A stretch of 64,000 nt of DNA, from NCBI GenBank assembly GCA_003049465.1, contig PYSS01000012.1:62001-126000 (forward strand), read 5' to 3'. Below, one piece after another: positions 9,955 to 18,695 of this stretch. This DNA comes from Magnaporthiopsis rhizophila (taxonomy: Eukaryota; Ascomycota; Sordariomycetes; Magnaporthales; Magnaporthaceae). The notes beneath the pieces were generated by a model. It made no database searches. It had not been told where the DNA came from and saw only the letters and a list, made by a program, of their open reading frames with translations. The position numbers and the translations under genes are program-made. How positions within the stretch are numbered: the stretch's first letter is position 1; the number at the start of each line of letters is the position of its first letter.

Positions 9955-11292
9955 ATGAAGGGCAGCGCTCTTGCTGGCCTATCGGCCCTTGCCGGCCTGT
10001 ACAGGGCGGCCGTCACGGCCAGCATCACGGTCCTCCCCGGCGGCGAGCCCAAGCCCTACAAAGGGGCAGCCATGGCGCTGACCAGGGACGAGTACTGGCG
10101 CAAGAGCGCCGAGAACGACTTTTACAACGTCACGGCCGACATCATCCTCTCGTCGCACGACCAGGTGGCCTTTGGGTCGTCGAGCGGCCACGTCCCCTCG
10201 TCGGACAGCTTCGTGCGAGGGGCCATCGAGGCGTGGGGCCAGCACCTGCACTTTGTGGTGCGGCCGGACGAGGTGTGGTTCACGATCCTGACGCAGATGA
10301 ACTTCTTCATGAACGCAAACGCCGAATCGGTCCGGGACCTGTTCGTGGCGCACCACCAAGGGCGGGAGCTGGTGTTCGTGCAGGCGTGCTGCACGTGGGC
10401 CGACGTGCTGATCCGGTTTCAGGACGAGATCCAGGCGCGCGTCAAGACGCCCTGGCTGCGCGACTGGATCGCGCCCAACTTCAGCACCTCGACGGCCGAG
10501 GACGGCATGACGGCCAACGTGCTGATGATGGGCCTCACGCAGGCCTACTTCAAGTTCGAGGGCGACGTCGTCTGCGGCCTGCCGTCGGTCACGCTGCTCG
10601 GCGAGCGCGCGGACTGGGAGGCGCTGCTGGCCAAGCTGGACCGCCTGGCCGAGTTCGGCGCGGAGCCGGCGGCGTACGGCGAGCGGCTGCGGCCCATCCT
10701 GCGGCGGTTCGTGCGCACGTTCGACCAGCCCGACGCGCCCGAGACGCTCCGGTTCTGGAACAACATGGTGGCGGCCACCGAGTTCGTCGTCTGCGGGGAC
10801 CCGCCCTACCACGTCTGGGGCTGGATCACCGGGTTCCACTACTGGGACGACAGGGGCCGGCCGGTCGGGCGGAACGTGCGGGACGGGGCGGGCAAGGTGA
10901 CGCTCGACGGGGTCACGTACCCCCGAGTCGATCCGCGGCGGCTCCCCGTCGGGTACGCCACCGTACCATTCATCATGCACAAGCACGAAGGCATGGAGCG
11001 GTTCCCGGCCTCGCTCATGGCGGGGACCCTGGGAAAGGCGGTCAGGGAGGGCCCGCCGGCCGGCTACACCGACGCTCTGCTGCGGACAGGCAAGACGAAG
11101 AAGGACTTGACGGTGACGGCGGCGGGGGTGAGTGTCCACAGCACCCTCCAGCCGCTGTCTGGGTGGGCGCTCTATGGGCCGGTGGACTACAACCGCACCA
11201 TCAACAGGTCTTCCCAGGACGAGCTGGCGGTGGACGTTCTGGCGAGTCTCAAGGCCAATTTTGACGCGGCGCGGTGTGCTGCACGGCCCTGA
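9955..11292 (+). CDS. DUF4419 family protein, 445 aa
   Basis: A single-exon fungal protein whose N-terminal half matches the DUF4419 pattern as I recall it: ASITVLPGGEPKPYKG, NVTADIILSSHDQVAFGSSS, ADSFVRGAIEAW-like (here SSDSFVRGAIEAW), HLHFVVRPDEVWFTILTQ, NFFMNANAESVRDLFV. Further on it has TEFVVCGDPPYHVWGWITGF and VGYATVPFIM, also typical. No biochemical function is established for the family. The first about 22 residues are hydrophobic and Ala/Leu-rich after MKGS and could be a signal peptide, though an Arg interrupts the stretch. An in-frame ATG at 9796 would give 498 aa, but the TATA box position disfavours it. Confidence 0.85.
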   Translation: MKGSALAGLSALAGLYRAAVTASITVLPGGEPKPYKGAAMALTRDEYWRKSAENDFYNVTADIILSSHDQVAFGSSSGHVPSSDSFVRGAIEAWGQHLHFVVRPDEVWFTILTQMNFFMNANAESVRDLFVAHHQGRELVFVQACCTWADVLIRFQDEIQARVKTPWLRDWIAPNFSTSTAEDGMTANVLMMGLTQAYFKFEGDVVCGLPSVTLLGERADWEALLAKLDRLAEFGAEPAAYGERLRPILRRFVRTFDQPDAPETLRFWNNMVAATEFVVCGDPPYHVWGWITGFHYWDDRGRPVGRNVRDGAGKVTLDGVTYPRVDPRRLPVGYATVPFIMHKHEGMERFPASLMAGTLGKAVREGPPAGYTDALLRTGKTKKDLTVTAAGVSVHSTLQPLSGWALYGPVDYNRTINRSSQDELAVDVLASLKANFDAARCAARP

Positions 11293-11582
11293 GCGTATGT
11301 AAATAGGCACTATCTTGCTTTTTTTGTTTGTTAGTTGTCGGCCCGCTCGGTGTCACCGGCATGTCGCGCGGTGTGACGTCCAGGATTCTATCTGGAACGA
11401 ACGAACGGCAGCCGAGCGGTATGGTGGTTGTTGACTCACCAACCCAAAGATGACCCAGGGGATAGTTTTGGTCTCCTTTTCCGTTTGTCAAGAATTCGGG
11501 CGACCTGGTGGGGTGAACACACACAAAAAAAGGGGGCTCGATTTTGCGGTCGGAGTTCAGATGGCAGATGGCAGGTGGCAGG

Positions 11583-11849
11583 GCACCCCACCCACATAAA
11601 AAATGAGACGCTCGCCAGCAGTCTTACATCTGTCTCCTCCTAAAAGTGCATAACGCAACAATTTCAATTAACAATATCTTAAACAAAACAACATATCTTA
11701 CGAAAAAGAAATACTCATTTAAATCCCAATTAAGACTTTTCTAATTACATCTTTTTTGTTTTATTTGGACGTCGTTATCTTGCGTTGGCTGCAATTTGCA
11801 TTAGTGAAGCGAACAATTAAGCGTCTCATTTTTTATGTGGTTGGGGTGC
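11583..11849. mobile_element. MITE-like element, 267 bp, with 30-bp terminal inverted repeats
   Basis: Left end 11583-11612 starts GCACCCCACCCACATAAAAA. Right end 11820-11849 ends TTTATGTGGTTGGGGTGC. The two 30-base ends are reverse complements at 29 of 30 positions. The interior (about 11640-11815) is markedly AT-rich compared with its surroundings and has no coding frame. The trinucleotide AGG abuts both ends (11580-11582 and 11850-11852), a possible 3-bp target-site duplication. This is the layout of a non-autonomous DNA transposon. No transposase or second copy is present in the window, so the superfamily cannot be assigned. Confidence 0.8.
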
Positions 11850-12193
11850 AGGGACAACGACGCGCATGAAATGGGAAGATGATTCAATGGATCCCCGCCC
11901 AATATGTCTCCTGTGGTTTCCCAGTTTGGTGCGCTTCCCGGACCCACCAAGGCCCCGCGGATTCGGGGCTCGTATTCTCTCCAGCATGATGTCAGTCCAG
12001 CCCGCTAGGGACATTTACGAGGCGGCAGATGGCCACTGCGGGGACGATCGGCACGCACCTAGTGTCAACATGTGCCAATGCGTGTTGCCCAGGACAGCAG
12101 TCTGGGTTCCTCCCCATAAACAACGAAGTTCAATAAGGTAGGAAACTTTTCTAGAATAGATAGGAAAGTTATAATCTTGATCTGCGAAGCTCC

Positions 12194-12216
12194 TTTTTTT
12201 TTTTTTTTTTTTTTTT
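12194..12216. repeat. Poly-T tract
   Basis: About 23 consecutive T in the intergenic region upstream of the PhiA-like gene. Confidence 0.9.
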
Positions 12217-12669
12217 CCCTTTGTTTCTTAGTAATATCTGCCCTCTTGCCTAAGTTATGGTCGACCGAATTGGTCAGGTTGTGCACTGTTGAAGTGAATT
12301 ACAGGGTCTAATTCCTGTTTTGTAGTCCCGGCGTTCTTTGGGCAACGTATGCCGTGACCATGACAATGGGCTTCTCCACCTCGGCTGCAGGGAGTACCGG
12401 CGCCCCTGTGTTATGATGTCCTGAAAGGGGTCTTGAAGTTCGTCTTGAGTCTCCGTCAGTATAAAGGGCTGAGGACATGTCGAGTCCAAACATCTGTTCT
12501 GTTCCCTTTCCCCTCATCCACCAGCCTCTCATCTCAACCTTCTCCTGGCTAAAGGAACAAACTCACCACTTAATAACACTCTTAATCCAACTCAACCTAT
12601 ACACTCTTTCCGGACCCTTTTAGTGGTATACTCTCGTTTTTCCAAACCAAAACCAAAACAACCGCCAAA

Positions 12670-13263
12670 ATGCGCTTCTCTGCCATCTCCGCCTCCGCCA
12701 TCCTGGCCACCGTCGCCTCGGCCGCCGCCGTCGAGCCGGCCCCGCAGCCCATCACGTCCCAGACCGTCTTCGAGCTGCTCTCGCTGCGCTCCGCCAGCGA
12801 CGTGCACTTCCGCTGGGTCAACGCCGTCGACGGCGGCCTGTGGCTCCACCGCGAGGCCGAGACGGGCGCCGGCTGCGACAAGCCCACCGACGGAAACGCC
12901 CAGTTCCGCCTCACCGACGGCGAACTGTGGCTGTACAGCACCGACTTCCCCGGGCAGCAGATGTGGTCCGACCGTTCCGGCATGGGCCAGGGCGTCACCG
13001 GCTACACCACCGGCGTCCAGCCCCTCCCCTCGCGGTACGCTCAGCGCGGCCCCTGGGTCGTCGACGGCAACAACACCCTCACCATGGAGTCCAGCAGCGG
13101 CTTCTACGCCTGCCCCGAGGGCAAGTTCTACCGCCTCTGGGTCGACTCCGGCGTCGCCAACCCCGGCCAGAGCAAGGACTGCCTCTTCGTCAGCCTCCGC
13201 GCCGTCCCCGTCACCCAGCCCAACAGCTGCCTGTACAGCACCCCCCAGCCTCCCTCTGCCTAA
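12670..13263 (+). CDS. PhiA-like secreted cell-wall protein, 197 aa
   Basis: Small secreted protein resembling the phialide/conidial wall protein PhiA of aspergilli and its homologues in other ascomycetes. A clear signal peptide occupies about residues 1-20 (MRFSAISASAILATVASAAA). The mature part follows the family plan: FELLSLRSASDVHFRWVNA, a WLYSTD strand segment, NNTLTMESSSGFYACPEG, and the diagnostic C-terminal YRLWVDSGVANPGQSKDC followed by a final Cys near the C-terminus. It is a single exon with a strong promoter (TATAAAG about 205 bases upstream and a CT-rich leader), suggesting abundant, possibly development-linked expression. Family assignment is from memory of conserved motifs. Confidence 0.85.
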   Translation: MRFSAISASAILATVASAAAVEPAPQPITSQTVFELLSLRSASDVHFRWVNAVDGGLWLHREAETGAGCDKPTDGNAQFRLTDGELWLYSTDFPGQQMWSDRSGMGQGVTGYTTGVQPLPSRYAQRGPWVVDGNNTLTMESSSGFYACPEGKFYRLWVDSGVANPGQSKDCLFVSLRAVPVTQPNSCLYSTPQPPSA

Positions 13264-13709
13264 GCGGTGGACGTTATACCCGATCTTGAAACGTTACTAT
13301 GTCAAGAATGGATGTTTCGGGCGGATAAAAAACTACTACACATGTACCAGTCATTTGAGTTAACGATGATGGATAATGGTTACCTAGACATATAGACAAT
13401 GCACAAGCTGACGGTTTGCATACCAACTGAACTGAATTGCTCACAATGTGACTTGCGTCTGATGAAAGCGACTTTTGACTCCGGCGCCCCGCGTCCTGTG
13501 AGGCTAGCCCATGTATAGGTAATTACCACTTTCGATGAACTGATTTCAGATGAACTGACTTCAGGTGATCTTAGGACCCTGGGACGCGGGGACACACAGC
13601 ACAAGGGCAGAACCACAAGCGCCTGCAGGCACAAAGTTGCAACAGTCATATGAGCGGAACGATCAGACGGAGTATAATAAATAGAACAGTACGACAAAAG
13701 CGACCTTGT
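13264..13709. other. Intergenic region between convergent genes
   Basis: About 450 bases between the ends of the PhiA-like gene and RRP3, containing both 3' flanks. No gene is recognised. Confidence 0.5.
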
Positions 13710-15433
13710 CTAGCCCTCCTCAGCGTCCATATCGTCATGGCGCCTCTTGGTGGCCGAGCCACGCTTGCGACCCTTGAGCACTGCGCCTTTCTTGCCTCGG
13801 TCTTCGTGAAGCTCTTTCATCTTGTTTCGCGCCACGCGCTGCGCCTCCTCGACCCGCTCCTTGAAGACCATGACCTCCTCCCTATCCGGCTGATACGTCG
13901 GCAGCTTCCGCCCGTCCAGCGCGGCCTTCTCTATCCGCATCCATAGCTCGACGTCGTACTGCGTAACCATCGAAATGGCTCGGCCCGAGCGGCCGGCCCG
14001 GGCTGTCCGACCAACGCGGTGGATGTATGTCATGCTGTCTCCAGGGAGGTCGTAACTGGGTCGCGATGTGGCTTTGTTAGTTTACTGAGCGAAGCATATC
14101 AACCATGCATGCAATGATCCGCGGGGGCCTTTGAACACTGCTAGAGGGATTAGGTTAGGCTGAGTTCTTCTCACTTTATCACAAGCTAAAATGGTCAAAA
14201 ATTGGTTAGCGAGTCCAAGCTCATAAATCACAAAGAAGAGGTGGATCGAAACCGAATGTGAGATACTTACATCGACCTCCGGAATATCTAAACCGCGGGC
14301 AGCAACGTCGGTCGCAACGAGAATATCGCGTGACCTGGCCTTGAATTTATTCAGCGCCCCTAGACGCATCGACTGCGATAGCTGACCGTGCAAGGGAATG
14401 GCGCCAAAAGACAGCGTGCGCAGCAGGATGGATAATCTCTGTGCCTCGTTGACGGTGCGGGTAAAGATGATGATGGTTTGGCCGGCAAACTCATTGACCA
14501 GATAGATGAGGTAGACGTCCTTGTGCGTGTGTGGTATGATCAAGGGGTTCTGCAGAAGCGTTGCGACTGTCTTTTCGCGCTTTGAGCTCACACTGACCCT
14601 GAGCGGATCCCGTAAGCTGGCACGCTGCAGGCTCTCAACCTTGGAGCTCATGGTGGCCGAGAAGAGATACGTGCGGCGCTCGCGAGGCAAAAACTTGAGA
14701 ATGTCGTCAATGGTGTCGCGGAAGTCGAGGTCGAGCAGACGGTCCGCCTCGTCCATGACGAGATACTTGAGCGAGCGCAAGCTGAACCCCTTGGTCTTTT
14801 CCAGGTGGTCGAGCAAACGACCAGGAGTCGCGACAACGACGTGTGGCTTCTTCGCGAGGGCGATTTTTTGTTGGATCTGGTCGGGACCGCCAATGACGAC
14901 CGCACACCGCAGTGAGATCAGCGAGCCTAGCGCCTCGAAGGCCTGGCCGATCTGTGCTGCCAACTCTCGCGTCGGCGCCAGGACGAGACCGAAGAGAGGC
15001 TGTGGCTTGTCGAGCAGAGACTGCAGGATGGGTAGGGCAAAGGCCGCGGTCTTTCCGGAGCCTGTCTCGGCGATTCCGATCACATCACGGCCTTGCAACG
15101 CGAGCGGGATGGCCTGAGTTTGGATCGGAGTCGGTTGCTTGTAGCCGAGGGCCTCGCAAGCTTCGCAGAGAGGATCGACGATGCCCTACAAGAAGGGTCA
15201 GTAGGCTGTCAAGAGAGCGTCTGAGGTGTATGTGGCAGGGAGCTCACAAGGTCCTTGAACGTCTTGGCCGGCGCCTCAGCGGTGGTCGAGGGCGGCACTG
15301 CTGCGGCGTCCACCACGGTTGCTGAATCGTCGGTCTGCGGTGACTGTTCCTGTCTTCCCTCCTGGCCGCCCCCTTCTTTGAGCTTGGGCGCTTTGGCCTT
15401 GTCATGCGACAGTTTTATCCTTTTTGACGACAT
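13710..15433 (-). CDS. DEAD-box ATP-dependent rRNA helicase RRP3, about 485 aa, four exons
   Basis: Nucleolar helicase for pre-18S rRNA processing. Exons on the minus strand: 15248-15433, 14271-15185, a microexon 14175-14185 (11 nt) and 13710-14055. All helicase motifs are present: Q motif (GYKQPTPIQ), AETGSGKT, PTRELAAQ, TPGRLLDH, VMDEADRLLD, FSATM, IIFTRT, VATDVAARGLDIPEVD and HRVGRTARAG. The microexon reads CTTGTGATAAA. It joins GLDIPEVD to LVINYDLPGDS exactly as the family requires, and both flanking introns have clear donors (GTAAGT, GTGAGA) and CTAAC branch sites. A Lys/Arg-rich C-terminus follows. It is divergently paired with SSF1. Confidence 0.95.
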
Positions 15434-15781
15434 TATGCGAGCGCTGCCTTATTAATGGTTGACGGGTCTCTCTTTAGCCAGGCAGCCAGTACGTGGCTGG
15501 CGGACAGTTCGAGCGCAGGAAAGACTGTAAGGCTCCTTGGCGGCGGTTTACGCTGCTGGTGGGGTCCGGGGAAGCTGTGATTCCTGTCCAGCAAAAAAAA
15601 AAAAAAATCTTATCGAGACCCCTGGGAGGGCCCGTGCGTCTTATCGGGCACCGCGAATTGGCCCCGCCAGCGGCCAAATTTTTTAATTTTTTTTCCTGCA
15701 ACAGCTCCAAACGGCGACAAAGAAAGGCTCGGCTGAGGAACTGACATACCCGAAGACCTTTCGATTCGCAGCCTGCCCAAC
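15434..15781. promoter_or_regulatory. Shared divergent promoter of RRP3 and SSF1
   Basis: Only 348 bases separate the two start codons. The region holds a homopolymeric A run (about 15593-15607) and an A/T block at about 15676-15698 (aaattttttaatttttttt) resembling the RRPE element (AAAAATTTTT class) of ribosome-biogenesis genes. I found no exact PAC motif (GCGATGAG). Co-regulation of the two nucleolar genes is an inference. Confidence 0.5.
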
Positions 15782-17283
15782 ATGGCGCGACGACGGTCAA
15801 AGAGAAGGACGCATGTCACTGCTCCCAACCCGAACCAGGCCAAGGGGCCAATCAACACTGGCAATGCCTCGATTCGCAACCCCAAGAGCATGGTCATCCG
15901 CATCGGCGCAGGCGAGGTTGGCTCCAGCGTCAGCCAGCTGGCCGTCGACGTTCGCCGCGTCATGGAGCCCGGAACCGCCAGCCGACTGAAGGAGCGCCGC
16001 GCGAACCGCCTAAAAGACTACCTGGTCATGTGCGGCCCACTCGGCGTCACACACCTCCTGCTCTTCTCGCGCTCCGAGTCCGGCAACGTGAACCTCAGGG
16101 TCGCCCTCGCACCACGCGGACCAACTTTGCACTTCCGTGTCGAGAAGTATTCTCTTGCAAAGGACGTGCAGAGGTCGCAGCGGCGGCCCAAGGGCGCCGG
16201 CAAAGAGTTTATCACGCCACCATTGGTATGTGCCTCCGGGGACACCCAGCCCCTTGTGGCCGCGCACTGGCTGCGCCTGTTGTTAGGCTGTCCTTCTAAC
16301 GGCCTTTGTAGCTAGTCATGAACAACTTCTCCAGCCCGGCCGCGGATGCGCAATCCAAGGCCCCCAAACACCTCGAGTCCCTGACCACGACAGTGTTTCA
16401 GTCGCTTTTTGCGCCGATAAATCCGCAGACCACGCCGCTCAAGTCCATACGAAGAGTCCTCCTTCTCAACCGGGAGCAGTCGAAGGAGGAGGATGGCAGC
16501 TTTATACTCAACTTCAGGCACTATGCCATCACTACCAAAGCCGCGGGGATCTCGAAGCCGCTGAAGAGGCTGAGCGCAGCAGAGAAGCTTCTCAGCAGCA
16601 AAAAGAGCAAAAAGGGCGGCCTGCCGAACCTCGGCAAACTACAAGACATTGCCGACTTCATGATTGGCGGAGAGGACGGTTCTGGGTACATGACGGATGG
16701 AACCAGTGGCAGCGAGGCCGAGACGGACGCCGAGGTTGAGATCTTGGAATCGGCGCCTCGCAAGGTTCTCAGCGCCAAGGCTCGTGCTGCGGCACGGGGG
16801 GCAGACGAGGCTGACGGGGACCACACCGAAGGGGTGGCAGAAAACGACAACGTCGAAAGGCGCGCCGTCAAGCTCGTCGAGCTGGGTCCGCGCATGAGAC
16901 TGCGCCTACTCAAGGTTGAGGAGGGCGTCTGCGCCGGCAAGGTCATGTGGCACGAGTACATTCACAAATCCAAGGAGGAACTCAAGGCCATGGAAAAGAG
17001 GTGGGAGCAGAAGAGGCAGGAGAAGGCAGCAAGGCAAAAGGAACAGAAGGCCAATGTCGAGCGCAAGAAGAAAGAAAAGGAAGAACAGCGGAAAAAGACG
17101 GGCAGGGGCTCCGGCAATAAGAAGGGCCAGGACGAGATGGATGTGGACGACTCTGATGAAGACGACTACGACGACGAGTTTGACAGCGAGGGTCTCGAGG
17201 GCGATGCGGAGACGCAAGTGAATGAAAGGATGGAGGAAGATGGGGAATGGGAAGACGAGGAGGAGGAGATTGCGGGTGGTTGA
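15782..17283 (+). CDS. Ribosome biogenesis protein SSF1 (Brix domain), about 471 aa, one intron
   Basis: Nucleolar 60S-assembly factor of the SSF1/SSF2/Peter Pan family. Exon 1 is 15782-16225. An 86-nt intron, 16226-16311, has a GTATGT donor and TAG acceptor in phase 0. Exon 2 is 16312-17283. The join restores TPPL-LVMNNF. The Brix domain spans roughly residues 30-300, with SMVIRIG, DYLVMCGPLGVTHLLLFS, LRVALAPRGPTLHFRV, RRVLLLNRE, ILNFRHYAI, and ELGPRMRLRLLKVEEGV near its end. The tail is a charged Lys/Glu coiled-coil-like segment followed by an acidic stretch, as usual for the family. It is divergent from RRP3. Confidence 0.95.
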
Positions 17284-17559
17284 GCTAGTTAGTCTTCACC
17301 ATGCCCCTGAGAGCCTCCATGTATCTAAAGTGACATCTTGTTGTTCTTGCAGTGTTGCGGCTTTCATATTTGAGGTGTCTCATAAGTTAAGGTTCCTCTG
17401 GGTTGCAATGCAGTGCACGATACTTGGCTGCCACGCCCGTTGGTCAGCCGCCACTTTGGCTAAATCCCACTGTTTCTTGCGCACCGATTGCTGCGCCGTT
17501 CGCGAAGCACAAGAGGCTGTCCCAAAGGGCGCTCGGTTTCAGGCTAGCCTCGAAGCTGC
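17284..17559. other. Intergenic region after SSF1
   Basis: 3' flank of SSF1. No gene is recognised, although the decayed flavoprotein's missing N-terminal part would be expected here and is not seen. Confidence 0.5.
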
Positions 17560-18462
17560 CGGATTGGTAACGACAAGCGGGCTACGAAAGCCTTCCAGAG
17601 AAGCGCCGAGGAGGGCGCGCTCAACACGGACGCCGTCATCCTCCCCGCCGGAGGGCTTGGCATGAACAAGGCCATGGTCGGGTCGCACTCTCCCCTCCTC
17701 GCCGACGGGCTCCACTTCCTCGTCACAACCGACGACGACGGCGCCGGGATCAGGCTCGGGGTGGCGGCTGGCGGCTTGACAGGTCGGTGGCGGCGTGGGC
17801 GATTTCTGTACCCGCCCGACGCGATCCTGCACGGCGTAATGGTCGGCCCGGGCGGCACCAGGCTCGCGGCCGAGGACCTTTACCCCGCGGCCTTTACCGA
17901 CCACATGGTGCGGCAGCACGACGGCCGGGGCTTCCTCGTGCTTGACTCGGACCAGTGGGCGCGCGCGAGCGCGACGGCCCAGATCGGCGAGCAGACGCAG
18001 TTTCATACGAGGCTCATCGCGCTGTACGTGAACGGATGGCTAAGGAAAAAGGCCGACAGCCTCGAGATGCTGGTGGGCAGGGTCGGCATCGATGCTGGCG
18101 CCCTGAAAGATACGGTGGCAGCCTACAATAACGCCATAGCCGCCGGCCAGCCGGACCCGGTCGGCAAGACGGACGCGTACCGGTCTCCCATTGCGAGGCC
18201 CCCATTTTACATCATTGGCATCTCTCTTGCGCTGTCTGGCGTCTACATGTCCACTGGCCTTCCGCTCTGTGGGCTGCGCGTCGGGGGTGGCACGAGGCTG
18301 AGCAGGCGGCGACAGCGGTCGGGCCGTGGTGCCTGGCCTCTACGCGGCTGGCCGGAAATGTTGTCAGGCACTGCTTTAACAGTTATGTGAGTGGACTGTC
18401 GCTGGCGGACTGCGTGTTTTCCGGGAGGAGGGCCACACAGAGCGTTTTGGATAATAAGTGAT
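17560..18462 (+). pseudogene. Decayed FAD_binding_2-type flavoprotein (3-ketosteroid dehydrogenase/fumarate reductase-like)
   Basis: The long open frame (about 17560-18390) starts abruptly within the family's middle: NTDAVILPAGGLGMNKA resembles the second dinucleotide-binding strand. No N-terminal FAD-binding Rossmann segment is found upstream. The frame contains AAEDLYPAAFTDH, ALKDTVAAYNNAIAAGQPDP and GLRVGG, all typical. After about 18300 conservation moves to another frame (VVPGLYAAGR, near 18325-18357). A further shift then gives the conserved C-terminal NSYVSGLSLADCVFSGRRA, ending about 18462. One extra A in cggaaatg (about 18356) would explain the last shift. At least two frameshifts plus the N-terminal loss indicate a pseudogene; undetected introns are less likely. 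Confidence 0.7.
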
Positions 18463-18695
18463 GCGCAAATTTGAATAGTGGTAAGGGCCTCATACATGGA
18501 AGCTGGATGCCAGTCGATTTTGACAATGAACCTGAATATTTACGAGACTAACCATTTGTTGCCTTGCTAACCAACAAAGGCAGATTGCGTATATACTATG
18601 TCTGCTTTCTCGGACAGGAAAAGGAGGAAGACAAAGAAAACAAATTATAATGTCCAAGAACGACGTCGGAAAATCCATATTGACGACAGCCACAT

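Larger units (their letters stand above)
11293..12669. other. Intergenic region with a MITE-like element and the PhiA promoter
   Basis: No protein gene is recognised. It holds the inverted-repeat element at 11583-11849 and a 23-base poly-T run at 12194-12216. Upstream of the PhiA-like gene are a TATA box (TATAAAG at about 12460-12466) and a CT-rich leader (about 12490-12560), a typical promoter arrangement for a highly expressed fungal gene. Confidence 0.6.

Noticed and set aside
9979..11310. 443-codon open frame on the minus strand
   Set aside because: Antisense of the DUF4419 gene; composition is typical of a GC-rich shadow.
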